This document shows positions 31,347 to 40,560 of a stretch of 40,897 bases of DNA, piece after piece. The notes under the pieces were generated by a model. It was not told the DNA's origin. It searched no databases and saw only the letters and a list, made by a program, of their open reading frames with translations. The translations under genes were made by a program, and so were the position numbers. Numbering within the stretch: the stretch's first letter is position 1; every line of letters begins with the position of its first letter. Source of the stretch: Williamwhitmania taraxaci (GTDB taxonomy: Bacteria; Bacteroidota; Bacteroidia; Bacteroidales; Williamwhitmaniaceae); the NCBI RefSeq assembly GCF_900096565.1, contig NZ_FMYP01000038.1, positions 1 through 40,897 of the forward strand, read 5' to 3'.

Positions 31347-33590
31347 ATGAACTGGAAATTAAGCATAGCAATTTGGTTAGGTGTTTCGGGTTATCTTGGA
31401 ACGCTACCGTCGTGCAGCCCAAACTCCTCGTCACCGGATAGAGTTTATGAGCAAAAGGCCGATTCAATCTTAAAACTAATGACCCTTGAGGAAAAAATAG
31501 GGCAGCTGTCGCTCTTTACCAGCGATTGGGACGTTACCGGTCCGGTGATCAACAACAACTATAAGCAGTTGATAAAGGAGGGTAAGGCTGGGGCGATTTT
31601 CAACGCCTTCTCCGTTGATTATGTTAGGAGTTTGCAGAAGGTTGCCGTTGAGGAATCGAGGCTGAAAATTCCCCTCCTCTTTGGCTACGACGTTATTCAT
31701 GGCCATAAAACCATCTTTCCCATACCCTTGGCACAGTCGTGCACTTGGGACATGGAATCCATTGAAAAATCGGAGCGCATTGCCGCTTCCGAAGCCACCG
31801 CCGAGGGAATAAACTGGACCTTTTCCCCTATGGTAGACATATCCCGCGATCCCAGGTGGGGCCGGGTAATGGAGGGATCTGGCGAAGACGTTTGGCTTGG
31901 AAGTAGCATTGCCGCAGCCCGAGTGAAAGGATTTCAGGGTGACAATTTAGCTGACCCGAACACACTGCTAGCCTGCGTAAAGCACTTTGCGGCATACGGA
32001 GCACCCGAAGCCGGACGCGACTACAACACGGTGGACATGTCGCAGCAATCGCTCTTCGAGAACTATTTGCCACCCTATAAGGCGGCAATTGATGCAGGCG
32101 TAGGCTCCGTAATGACTTCCTTTAACGAGATAGCAGGAACACCATCCACCTCTAATCCTTGGCTTTTAAATGAGCTCCTGCGCAAGAAGTGGGGATTTAA
32201 GGGATTAGTGGTTACCGATTACACCTCCATAAATGAACTGATTCCCCATGGAGTTGCCACCGATTCGGCCGAGGCAGGTATGCTCGCCATAAACGCAGGG
32301 GTTGATATGGATATGCAGGGCAATATTTACAACAGGCATCTCATTCAGCTGGTAAAGCAGCAGAAGGTATCCAAGGAAACCATCGACAATGCGGTGATGC
32401 GCATTTTGGTGGCCAAGTTTAAGTTAGGTTTATTCGCAGATCCCTACCGCTATTGCAGCAATCAACGGGAGAAAACGGAAGTATTGACGATCGAGAATAT
32501 TGCTTTTGCTAGAAAATTCGCATCAAAGTCATGCGTCTTACTCAAAAATCAGAATCAGCTGCTGCCCCTCCCCATCACGCTCAATTCGGTGGCGGTTATT
32601 GGTCCTCTGGCCGATGCAAAGCAGGACATGCTTGGCAGTTGGTCGGCAGCGGGCGATGGCAAGCGCTGCATTTCCCTACTCGAGGGTCTTAAGAATACAC
32701 TTAACTCCGAAACAAAGATTGCCTACGAAATAGGTTGTGCCGTAAACGACCAAAGCACTGCCGGATTTGCAAAGGCAGTTGCAGCAGCTCGAGGAGCACA
32801 GGTAGTTATCCTTGCCCTTGGCGAAACCCGCGATATGAGCGGCGAGGCGGCTAGCCGATCGACCATTTCACTGCCGGGCGTTCAGCAGCAACTGGCCGAG
32901 GCCATAATAAAAGCAAATCCTAAAACAGTGGTGGTTCTCTTTAATGGCCGTCCGCTGGCTATTCCCGAACTCGACTCCATTGCTCCTGCAATTCTGGAGA
33001 CTTGGTTTGGAGGCACCGAAGCCGGAAATGGGGTGGCCGATGTGCTGCTCGGAAAATACAATCCATCGGGTAAACTTACAATGACCTTTCCACGCAACGT
33101 TGGGCAAATCCCGATCTACTATAACCACAAGAACACCGGACGACCCATTGATCCATCAAAGGTAGAAAAGTATAAATCCAAATATCTCGACATTGCCAAT
33201 ACCCCGCTATATCCCTTTGGGTATGGACTTAGCTACACAACCTTCGACTACTCCAACGCGGTGCTTGATAAATATGAGTATACCGCTGAGGACACCATTG
33301 TCGTTCGGATTAGCGTAATGAATTCAGGAAAATTTGATGGCGAAGAGGTTGTTCAACTGTATGTGCACGATCTAGTTGGTGAGGTAACTCGTCCTGTTAA
33401 GGAGTTAAAGGGTTTCAGCAAGGTACTTATTCCAGCCGGAGGCAGCACCACGGTAACTTTTAAACTAACTGCAAACGATCTGCGCTACTACCACAGCAAC
33501 ATGGATTATAAGTTCGATCCGGGACAGTTTGAGATATTGGTAGGGACCAACTCCGATCAAACAAAAAAAGTGAATTTTTCAATCAAATAG
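31347..33590 (+). CDS. bglX: GH3 beta-glucosidase (BglX-like) lipoprotein
   Basis: 747 residues, the usual three-domain GH3 layout. There is a TIM barrel with VDISRDPRWGRVMEGSGED and VKHFAAYG, and the catalytic nucleophile Asp291 in GLVVTDYTSINEL. An alpha/beta sandwich follows (VLLKNQNQLLPL; FGGTEAGNGVADVLLGKYNPSG), then a C-terminal fibronectin III-like domain (EEVVQLYVHD). The N-terminus is a lipoprotein signal (LPSC, Cys23) followed by SPNSSSPD, not a strong surface signal, so a periplasmic location is likely. It would hydrolyse oligosaccharides or sophorose delivered by the GH144 proteins to glucose. A related GH3 enzyme from B. thetaiotaomicron prefers beta-1,2-linked substrates; linkage preference here is inferred from context. 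Confidence 0.92.
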   Translation: MNWKLSIAIWLGVSGYLGTLPSCSPNSSSPDRVYEQKADSILKLMTLEEKIGQLSLFTSDWDVTGPVINNNYKQLIKEGKAGAIFNAFSVDYVRSLQKVAVEESRLKIPLLFGYDVIHGHKTIFPIPLAQSCTWDMESIEKSERIAASEATAEGINWTFSPMVDISRDPRWGRVMEGSGEDVWLGSSIAAARVKGFQGDNLADPNTLLACVKHFAAYGAPEAGRDYNTVDMSQQSLFENYLPPYKAAIDAGVGSVMTSFNEIAGTPSTSNPWLLNELLRKKWGFKGLVVTDYTSINELIPHGVATDSAEAGMLAINAGVDMDMQGNIYNRHLIQLVKQQKVSKETIDNAVMRILVAKFKLGLFADPYRYCSNQREKTEVLTIENIAFARKFASKSCVLLKNQNQLLPLPITLNSVAVIGPLADAKQDMLGSWSAAGDGKRCISLLEGLKNTLNSETKIAYEIGCAVNDQSTAGFAKAVAAARGAQVVILALGETRDMSGEAASRSTISLPGVQQQLAEAIIKANPKTVVVLFNGRPLAIPELDSIAPAILETWFGGTEAGNGVADVLLGKYNPSGKLTMTFPRNVGQIPIYYNHKNTGRPIDPSKVEKYKSKYLDIANTPLYPFGYGLSYTTFDYSNAVLDKYEYTAEDTIVVRISVMNSGKFDGEEVVQLYVHDLVGEVTRPVKELKGFSKVLIPAGGSTTVTFKLTANDLRYYHSNMDYKFDPGQFEILVGTNSDQTKKVNFSIK

Positions 33591-33627
33591 GGTTTCATAG
33601 TTTATTGGGTTTAGGATTAGGTGGTTT

Positions 33628-33662
33628 CGTCCGGAGGGTTTGCTCTCCGGACGATTCTTTTT
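33628..33662 (+). terminator. Intrinsic terminator after the GH3 gene
   Basis: Perfect 9-bp stem CGTCCGGAG (33628-33636) and CTCCGGACG (33645-33653) with an 8-base loop, followed by ATTCTTTTT. Confidence 0.8.
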
Positions 33663-34081
33663 GCTTAATCGCATTAACCTTCCCGCGGACACAAACATGT
33701 TGTCAATTATTCACAAACCATCCTCGCGAAAATAGAACCAAACCCTGCACTATAGTGGTTGGGGCGTAGACATGATTAGCACACCGAAAGATTGCGAGGG
33801 CGTCTCGCTAGGCTACAGAAGACAACCTAAGATCTCCAACCTAGCAACTTCAGTGATATTAAAACTCTCAGATAATTTAGATCCTCCGCATTTACCTACT
33901 TGAAGTGCCCCTGGATTCTACCCTTATCGACATTCTCCATTTTTCCAATCAAGATTATTTTTCCAATAAAGTACTAAACCATGGGCATCAAAGCAATACT
34001 TTCCATCTACTTCCTGCTGCCGATACCTGTTGCCTATTGCTTAATAATACATTATATTAGCGCATAAATCAGACACGCGAT
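33663..34081 (+). other. Intergenic region before the regulator, with a possible 28-residue ORF
   Basis: Most of this gap shows no recognisable feature. At 33981-34067 there is an ATG frame of 28 codons encoding a hydrophobic peptide (starts MGIKAILSIYFLLPIP, ends HYISA) that stops 14 bases before the regulator ATG. It could be a leader peptide or membrane micropeptide, or chance. Confidence 0.25.
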
Positions 34082-36886
34082 ATGCGCTACCGCACTGTTC
34101 ACGGCTTTGTTTTTGTTTTAGCCATACTTACTTGGCTTATACCTGCTTCAAGCAAAGGGCAATCCAATAGCAATCCCCACGCTATAAAGCCATACCTCAC
34201 CGGAAACATCAATATCTCAAGCCAAAGTTGGGGGATTTGCCAAAATTCCACAACCCAACTTATCTACTTTGCCAATACTCAAGGATTGGTAGAGTTCAAC
34301 GGGCTGTCGAGTCGAATTTGGAAGCACCCCGAACAGAAGACTATTCGCTCCATTCAAATTGATGCAACGGGAAAGATTTTTACCGGTTCATTCGAGGATT
34401 TTGGGTATTGGACTACTGAACAGAATGGCAACCTCACCTATCACTCTCTCTCCAACAAGATTACCACACCGCAAAACGACGAAATATGGAAGATCTACCT
34501 CCAGCATGGGAAAGTTTACTTCCAATCGTTTACCTCCATATATATTTACGATTACAAGACCGTGAAGCGCATAGCTGCGCCCACCATAATCTTATTTATG
34601 TTCCCAACAGCCGATGATTTCATTGTCCAGGGGCTCAGCGAGGGGCTTTATCAATTAAAAAAGGAAGAGTTTACCCTAATCCCCGGCAGTCAAATATTCA
34701 AGGAGAGCAAGGTCCATGCAATTATACCCACCGGCAATAAAACGTTTCTGATTTGTACCGACAGTAAGGGTATTTACAAATATGACGGCACCGCTTTCAA
34801 ACCATTTACCTCCGAAGTATCATCTTTTCTGAGCTACTATAATTGCAATGCAGGCATTCAGGTTAATGATACCTTATTTGCATTTGGCACAATTTTAAAC
34901 GGCATTGTTTTCAGCAATAATAAGGGTCAAATTATTCGTCAGTATAACTACTCCAATGGCCTAAAGAATAATACGGTGTTGTCGATTTATCGCGACAACC
35001 TCAAGGGTATTTGGGTTGGGCTCGATGAGGGAGCAGGTTACCTTGGAATTGAAAATCCATTTACCCCTTACTTTAATCCTACAGGTACATTGGGGACCAT
35101 TTACACTGTTCTTCGCGATGCTGACAACCTATACATTGGTACTAACCATGGGCTATTCATTGCCTCGATAAGCGAGATAAACAACAGCTATAGTTTTTCG
35201 GACATACAGATGATACCGGGTAGCCAAGGCCAGGTGTGGACATTGATAAAGCACAAGGGACAAATCTTCTGCGGCCATAACGAGGGCACTTTTCTGGTAA
35301 AAGGTACTAGAATGCAAAAAATATCGAACGTAACCGGTTGCTGGACTATTAAACCTTATGCAGACAAACTGGTGGAAGGAACCTACACCGGACTGGTAAT
35401 GCTTGGGCAAAATGGAGAAAACTGGCAAATACACCACCGTATTGCTGGCTACTTTGAACCCACGCGCCACATAGAGGTCGACTATCTTGGATATATCTGG
35501 GCTGCACACCCCCAGCGAGGCGTGTATAAGTTGGAACTAAACGAAACCATGGATACGATAAGCAAGTCGGAGTTTTACCAAAGCGCTTCCCGATCGGAAT
35601 CTAACTTCGACGTTTATTCCATTAATAACACCATCGTCTTCACATCCTCGAATCTTCTATACCGATACAACTATGACCAAAAAAGAATAGAACTATTCTC
35701 CTCTCTTAACAAATCACTGCTGGAGTATGCCCAGGCAAAGCAAATTATTCCCTTTCATAAGAATGAGTATTGGTTCATTCTTCCCAATAAGCTGGCACTA
35801 TTCTCCATCTCCAAGGACTTTAATGCAACTAAAAAGTTTGAACTGTTAAGCCGAAATGCCGAAATTACTTCCCGTGATATTAACATTTTGCCGCTTGCGC
35901 TCAATACCATACTGCTTCCCGACAACAACCTCTTCTCGGTATGCGATCTATCGCTTGCCACAAAGCGCAATTTGCAGATAAAACCAACCATAACCCGATT
36001 GGAATTCAGCGGAAAGAATAAGACCCGAACTTTCTCGACCCAAAAGGTTAATACCATTTCGATAGAATATGCAACAAACAACCTTACCATTTGGTTTGCC
36101 TTTCCGGCTGGCATCGAACAGGTCGAGAAAAACTTTTACTACAAGTTGGATGAGTTGGATAACGGTTGGCATAAAACTACCCTCGACAACATTACCTACC
36201 TTAACCTAAAGCATGGTAGTTACAATTTTCGCATAAAAACAGAGACAGGAGATGACGCTGCGATGGTGAAATTCACCATCAAAAAACCATGGTATATGAC
36301 ATGGTATGCCTACATACTATATATTGCTGTGGTTGTAAGTTTAACATTGCTCTTTAAACGAATATTCACCGTTGACGTGCGAAGAAGAAATCAGCTCAGG
36401 GAATATGCGCTCAGCCAAAACCGATTGGAAAGCGAACTCAGTATAAAAACAAATGAGCAGATGTTAACCATGCGCTTTCTGATGCAGAAGAATGAAATTC
36501 TTACCCAATTGCAGGAAAAGATTCAGCTGCTTAAGAACGATTCGTCCAAATATCCAGTAAAGTATATCCGTGACATTGAGAAGGTAATTACCGAGGGGCT
36601 TGACTTACAAACTGAAGAGTGGAAGGGAGCCATGAATAATCTTAAACTATCGGAGCAGGGTTTTTTCAAGGAACTCAAGGAAAAGAACCCCAACCTTACG
36701 CCCCATGATTTACGCCTTTGCTCATACCTGCGCATGAATTTCACCACAAGAGAGATAGCACGGTTGTTAAACATTTCCACACGAGGTGTTGAGATAGGTC
36801 GATATCGGCTGCGACGAAAGTTGGGCTTGACACACGACGAAAATCTCACCGAATTCCTTATGAGTTTCTCGCCAGAGAAGGAGTAG
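34082..36886 (+). CDS. Membrane-tethered propeller/Y_Y_Y regulator with LuxR-type DNA-binding domain
   Basis: 934 residues. A signal sequence (to about residue 27) is followed by about 600 residues of repeated beta-propeller blades (for example YFANTQGLVEFNG, GIYKYDGTAFKPF, GIWVGLDEGAGYLGIENPF). A Y_Y_Y-type domain follows (about 640-735; FYYKLDELDNGWHKT, YNFRIKTETG), then one membrane segment (WYAYILYIAVVVSLTLLF), a coiled coil, and a C-terminal helix-turn-helix (TPHDLRLCSYLRMNFTTREIARLLN and on to RRKLGL). The layout matches hybrid two-component sensors on the outside but there is no histidine kinase or receiver; sensing is wired directly to a LuxR-like domain. It probably senses an oligosaccharide in the periplasm and controls the adjacent susC-bglX genes. 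Confidence 0.88.
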   Translation: MRYRTVHGFVFVLAILTWLIPASSKGQSNSNPHAIKPYLTGNINISSQSWGICQNSTTQLIYFANTQGLVEFNGLSSRIWKHPEQKTIRSIQIDATGKIFTGSFEDFGYWTTEQNGNLTYHSLSNKITTPQNDEIWKIYLQHGKVYFQSFTSIYIYDYKTVKRIAAPTIILFMFPTADDFIVQGLSEGLYQLKKEEFTLIPGSQIFKESKVHAIIPTGNKTFLICTDSKGIYKYDGTAFKPFTSEVSSFLSYYNCNAGIQVNDTLFAFGTILNGIVFSNNKGQIIRQYNYSNGLKNNTVLSIYRDNLKGIWVGLDEGAGYLGIENPFTPYFNPTGTLGTIYTVLRDADNLYIGTNHGLFIASISEINNSYSFSDIQMIPGSQGQVWTLIKHKGQIFCGHNEGTFLVKGTRMQKISNVTGCWTIKPYADKLVEGTYTGLVMLGQNGENWQIHHRIAGYFEPTRHIEVDYLGYIWAAHPQRGVYKLELNETMDTISKSEFYQSASRSESNFDVYSINNTIVFTSSNLLYRYNYDQKRIELFSSLNKSLLEYAQAKQIIPFHKNEYWFILPNKLALFSISKDFNATKKFELLSRNAEITSRDINILPLALNTILLPDNNLFSVCDLSLATKRNLQIKPTITRLEFSGKNKTRTFSTQKVNTISIEYATNNLTIWFAFPAGIEQVEKNFYYKLDELDNGWHKTTLDNITYLNLKHGSYNFRIKTETGDDAAMVKFTIKKPWYMTWYAYILYIAVVVSLTLLFKRIFTVDVRRRNQLREYALSQNRLESELSIKTNEQMLTMRFLMQKNEILTQLQEKIQLLKNDSSKYPVKYIRDIEKVITEGLDLQTEEWKGAMNNLKLSEQGFFKELKEKNPNLTPHDLRLCSYLRMNFTTREIARLLNISTRGVEIGRYRLRRKLGLTHDENLTEFLMSFSPEKE

Positions 36887-36960
36887 GATATAATAACCCT
36901 TTTTTGGCTGGCAGTGATATCTAACGATAAGATAAGGCTGCGCTCAACCACATCCAAATA

Positions 36961-36996
36961 AAACGACCACCTGAAATATCAGATGGTCGTTTTTAC
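36961..36996. terminator. Bidirectional terminator
   Basis: Stem AAACGACCA (36961-36969) and TGGTCGTTT (36984-36992), with further pairing CTGA/TCAG inside and T runs on both strands. It can end the regulator transcript (plus) and the tRNA-Gly transcript (minus). Confidence 0.8.
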
Positions 36997-37012
36997 TTTT
37001 CCCTTAATTCTG

Positions 37013-37085
37013 AGCGAGAGACGGGACTCGGACCCGCGACCCCAACCTTGGCAAGGTTGTGCTCTACCAACTGAGCTACTCTCGC
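37013..37085 (-). tRNA. tRNA-Gly (GCC)
   Basis: 73 bases read on the minus strand, GCGAGAG acceptor arm paired with CTCTCGC, D-arm AGCTCAGTTGGTAGAGC, anticodon loop TTGCCAA (anticodon at 37050-37052) and T-arm GGTCCGAGTCC. CCA is not encoded. It is identical to the copy at 37402-37474. Confidence 0.95.
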
Positions 37086-37130
37086 AATATTTCAATTCTC
37101 GTTTCCCTTAGCGGGGCTGGAATTGCGGTG

Positions 37131-37161
37131 CAAATATAAAGACTTTTCTGTTGCATCCAAA
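37131..37161 (-). promoter_or_regulatory. Promoter of the first tRNA-Gly gene
   Basis: On minus, TTTG (37158-37161), 19 bases, TATATTTG (37131-37138), a perfect -7 match. The -7 box is followed by CACCGCAATT, similar to the sequence after the second tRNA-Gly promoter. Confidence 0.65.
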
Positions 37162-37269
37162 ACTGAGATGCCGTTTTTTTTGAAGATTTCGAACTTTTCT
37201 CGCCTTCAAAAACGCTGCCCTTTAAGGGCGAACCACTTATACAATATTTTATCTACTTCCAATAAAACA

Positions 37270-37297
37270 AAAAGCCTCCTGTTTCCAGAAGGCTTTT
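37270..37297. terminator. Terminator after tRNA-Leu
   Basis: Stem AAAAGCCT (37270-37277) and AGGCTTTT (37290-37297), with T-rich flanks on both strands. On the minus strand it follows tRNA-Leu and separates it from the next tRNA-Gly gene. Confidence 0.7.
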
Positions 37298-37305
37298 TTC
37301 ATCGG

Positions 37306-37390
37306 TACCCGGAGCGGGAATTGAACCCGCACAACCGCAAAGGTTACAGGATTTTAAGTCCAGCGCGTCTACCAATTCCGCCATCCGGGC
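37306..37390 (-). tRNA. tRNA-Leu (UAA)
   Basis: 85 bases on the minus strand with the long variable arm of a class II tRNA (GTAACCTTTGCGGTTGT). Acceptor GCCCGGA pairs with TCCGGGT, anticodon loop CTTAAAA gives anticodon TAA (37354-37356), and the T-arm contains GGTTCAATTCC. One T-T mismatch is seen in the anticodon stem. CCA is not encoded. Confidence 0.93.
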
Positions 37391-37401
37391 CACTAAAAAA
37401 G

Positions 37402-37474
37402 AGCGAGAGACGGGACTCGGACCCGCGACCCCAACCTTGGCAAGGTTGTGCTCTACCAACTGAGCTACTCTCGC
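37402..37474 (-). tRNA. tRNA-Gly (GCC), second copy
   Basis: Identical over 73 bases to the copy at 37013-37085. It lies 11 bases before tRNA-Leu and is probably co-transcribed with it from the promoter at 37523-37552. Confidence 0.95.
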
Positions 37475-37522
37475 ATCATTTTATCTGAACATCAAGCCAC
37501 GCTTGGCTTGCAATTGCGGGTG

Positions 37523-37552
37523 CAAATATAGAACAATTTTTTTCACCACAAA
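37523..37552 (-). promoter_or_regulatory. Promoter of the tRNA-Gly/tRNA-Leu unit
   Basis: On minus, TTTG (37549-37552), 18 bases, TATATTTG (37523-37530). Transcription would start near 37516, about 40 bases before the tRNA. Confidence 0.6.
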
Positions 37553-37611
37553 CCTTTAGACTCGTTTTTGCCGCATTTTATTCTATTTCTCTCAAAAGAG
37601 TTAATCAGAAC

Positions 37612-40227
37612 CTATAATCCGGCAATTTTCTTAATCTCATTCAACTTGTTAAGGGCATCCAACGGCGTTAGATTGTTGAGGTCGAGACCAACTATTTCGT
37701 CCCGAATACGCTTTAAAACCGGATCGTCTAGCTGAAAGAAACTAAGTTGGAATCCTTCCCGCTTTTCTACAATGTCGGTAACCGGCTTGTCGAACTGTTT
37801 CTGCTTATGTGTTTTTTCCAGTTGAACCAATATCTCCTCGGCCCGCTTCACTACGCTTTGGGGCATTCCCGCCATACGAGCCACATGAATACCAAAGCTG
37901 TGCTCACTGCCTCCTGGCACCAACTTTCGTAAAAACAGCACCTTGTTATTCAACTCCTTTATGCTCACATTGAAGTTTTTAATCCGAGGGAAGAATCCTT
38001 CCATTTCGTTGAGCTCGTGATAGTGGGTGGCAAAAAGGGTTTTGGCCCTACAGTGAGGATGATTGTGAATATATTCGGCCATGGCCCACGCTATGGAGAT
38101 ACCATCGTAGGTGCTGGTGCCCCGCCCAATTTCATCGAGAAGGATTAGGCTTCGGTCCGATATGTTATTGAGAATGCTTGCGGCCTCAAGCATTTCAACC
38201 ATAAAGGTGGATTCGCCCAACGATATATTATCGGAAGCACCTACCCGCGTAAATATCTTATCGACAACCCCTATTTTGGCACCCTTTGCAGGAACGTAAC
38301 ACCCAATCTGAGCCATCAATACTATCAGGGCAGTCTGTCGCAACAGTGCCGACTTACCGGACATATTAGGACCTGTTATGATGATGATCTGCTGATTCTC
38401 CTTATCCAAGACCACATCATTGGAAATATATTCCTCCCCCTGCGGTAGCATTCGTTCGATTACCGGGTGGCGTCCTTCGTTAATTAATAAAGAAAAATCC
38501 TCATTAAGTTCGGGTTTCCGGTAGTTATACATGGTAGAAACCTCTGCAAATGAGAGCAAACAATCGAGCTTGGCCAATAGAGAGGCATTGTGTTGTATTG
38601 GCGATATGTAGTCGAGCAAAGCCAGCACAAGTTCGCCAAACAATGCTTGTTCAATAGCGAGTATCTTCTCCTCGGCACCAAGTATTTTCTCCTCATACTG
38701 CTTAAGTTCCTCCGTAATGTATCTCTCGGCGCTCACCAGGGTCTGTTTGCGAATCCATTCGGGTGGAACCTTATCTTTATGGGTATTACGAACCTCAATA
38801 AAATATCCAAACACATTATTAAAGCTAACCTTAAGCGAGGTGATTCCCGTGCGTTCCGACTCCCGTTGTTGTAAACTCAAAAGGTAATCCTTCCCCGAAA
38901 AAGCAATGGCCCGCAACTCATCCAGTTCAGCATTTATTCCGGAAGCAATCACATTGCCCTTAACAATTAGCACCGGAGGATCGTCCACCAGTTCCTTTTG
39001 CAAGCGTTCCCGTATAACATGACAGGGGTTGAGTTGATCCCCAATAACCTTCAATGTAGGATCGCCCGTTTGAGAACAGACCTCTTTAATGGGGTCAATC
39101 AAAAGTAATGCAGCGCGAAGCTGGACGAGCTCCCGAGGATTCACACGCCCCACAGCTATACGCGAAACGATACGCTCTAAATCGCCCAATTCCCTCAATT
39201 TCTCCTGCAACAAACCCTTTTCTTCGGACTCCTTAATCAAATGTTCAACCGCATCTAGGCGCTCACGAATAGGCTGGACATCCTTCAATGGCAAACTCAT
39301 CCACCGCCGGAGCAACCTGGCTCCCATAGGAGTTATAGTTTTGTCAATAACACTAAGGAGTGTCTTACCACCCTCGTTTACTGTTCCAAATAGTTCGAGG
39401 TTGCGTACCGTGAACTTATCGAGCCAAACGTAATGGTCTTGATCGATTCGAGAGATAGACGTTATATGCTTTAGCTTTGTATGCTGCGTCAGATCGAGGT
39501 AGTAGAGAATTGCGCCGGCCGCAGTAACGCCAAAGACAAGGTTCTCAACTCCAAATCCCTTTAAAGAGGAAGCCTGAAATTGATTTTCCAACTTCTCGCG
39601 ACCCAAATCAGCCGAGAATGCCCAATCGTCGAGTTTGAAAAGATGATACTTACTGCCAAAGATTTCAGTAAACTCCGTGGTCTTGGCCTTCTCCACAAGA
39701 ACCTCCTTAGGGTTAAAGTTGGCCAGTAACTTATCGATATACTCAAAAGTGCCTTCGGCAAGGAGAAACTCGCCCGTAGAAATGTCGAGAAATGATACTC
39801 CAGCTGCCGACTTTCCAATGAATACCGACGCTAGAAAGTTGTTTTCGCGTCGCTCCAGCACATTATCACTAAAAGACACCCCAGGCGTAACCAGTTCAGT
39901 AATGCCGCGCTTTACAATAGTCTTAGTAAGTTTTGGATCTTCAAGTTGTTCACAGATTGCCACCCGCATTCCTGCCCGAACCAGTTTTGGCAGGTAGGTA
40001 TCCAGTGCATGGTGCGGAAATCCGGCAAGTTCGACAAAGGAGGCAGCACCATTTGCTCTACGAGTTAGGGTAATGCCCACAATCTCGCTCGTCTTTATGG
40101 CATCCTCACCAAAAGTTTCGTAAAAATCGCCCACCCTAAAGAGTAAAATGGCATCAGGATGTTGCCGCTTAATAGCAACGTACTGCTTCATTAAGGGCGT
40201 TTCCACGTATTTATCGTAACTCGACAC
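37612..40227 (-). CDS. mutS: DNA mismatch repair protein MutS
   Basis: 871 residues, a full-length MutS1 (E. coli 853). The N-terminal mismatch-recognition motif is intact (GDFYETF, Phe35-x-Glu37). The connector, lever and clamp domains follow. The ATPase has the Walker [10 protein letters not shown] (about residue 615), the [10 protein letters not shown] segment, Walker B and D-loop [12 protein letters not shown] and the conserved ATHYHEL. The C-terminus ends in a short helical tail. It recognises mismatches and recruits MutL, which is not in the window. Single gene with its own -7 element. Confidence 0.97.
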   Translation of the reverse strand: MSSYDKYVETPLMKQYVAIKRQHPDAILLFRVGDFYETFGEDAIKTSEIVGITLTRRANGAASFVELAGFPHHALDTYLPKLVRAGMRVAICEQLEDPKLTKTIVKRGITELVTPGVSFSDNVLERRENNFLASVFIGKSAAGVSFLDISTGEFLLAEGTFEYIDKLLANFNPKEVLVEKAKTTEFTEIFGSKYHLFKLDDWAFSADLGREKLENQFQASSLKGFGVENLVFGVTAAGAILYYLDLTQHTKLKHITSISRIDQDHYVWLDKFTVRNLELFGTVNEGGKTLLSVIDKTITPMGARLLRRWMSLPLKDVQPIRERLDAVEHLIKESEEKGLLQEKLRELGDLERIVSRIAVGRVNPRELVQLRAALLLIDPIKEVCSQTGDPTLKVIGDQLNPCHVIRERLQKELVDDPPVLIVKGNVIASGINAELDELRAIAFSGKDYLLSLQQRESERTGITSLKVSFNNVFGYFIEVRNTHKDKVPPEWIRKQTLVSAERYITEELKQYEEKILGAEEKILAIEQALFGELVLALLDYISPIQHNASLLAKLDCLLSFAEVSTMYNYRKPELNEDFSLLINEGRHPVIERMLPQGEEYISNDVVLDKENQQIIIITGPNMSGKSALLRQTALIVLMAQIGCYVPAKGAKIGVVDKIFTRVGASDNISLGESTFMVEMLEAASILNNISDRSLILLDEIGRGTSTYDGISIAWAMAEYIHNHPHCRAKTLFATHYHELNEMEGFFPRIKNFNVSIKELNNKVLFLRKLVPGGSEHSFGIHVARMAGMPQSVVKRAEEILVQLEKTHKQKQFDKPVTDIVEKREGFQLSFFQLDDPVLKRIRDEIVGLDLNNLTPLDALNKLNEIKKIAGL

Positions 40228-40256
40228 GGATAGGATATTGTTAGATTATTCGAAAG

Positions 40257-40264
40257 CAAAAGTA
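40257..40264 (-). promoter_or_regulatory. -7 element for mutS
   Basis: TACTTTTG on the minus strand, a perfect TAnnTTTG, 29 bases before the mutS ATG. No clear -33 TTTG. Confidence 0.4.
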
Positions 40265-40290
40265 AAAATTCAGATCAACCTTCCATGGGA

Positions 40291-40431
40291 TTATACATTT
40301 TTAATTATGCGCCTCTGCAAAAAAAAGAGTCTTAATACGGAGAAACAGAAAGCCAATATGCCCGAAACCATATAGAAAAACATCACTTCCCATAAAAGTT
40401 TTAGGCATAAAAATGAATTTTGGTGGCACAT
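40291..40431 (-). CDS. Possible 46-residue membrane peptide (doubtful)
   Basis: An ATG frame of 46 codons (MCHQNSFLCLKLLWEV to RRIIKNV) with one hydrophobic segment (MFFYMVSGILAFCFSVLRLFF) and a basic tail, in the gap upstream of mutS. There is no ribosome-binding or promoter support and no recognised family, and it may be chance. The rest of 40265-40560 shows nothing I can name. Confidence 0.2.
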   Translation of the reverse strand: MCHQNSFLCLKLLWEVMFFYMVSGILAFCFSVLRLFFLQRRIIKNV

Positions 40432-40560
40432 AATGCTAGCTGGAATAAAAACAACACAGAATATTCACTTAGAGCGATGAGCGATAGATATTTTTATATT
40501 TCCTTAGGTGTTCTCTACGACTAATTAAAGACCCGCATAACTATTACACAAAACACAAAA

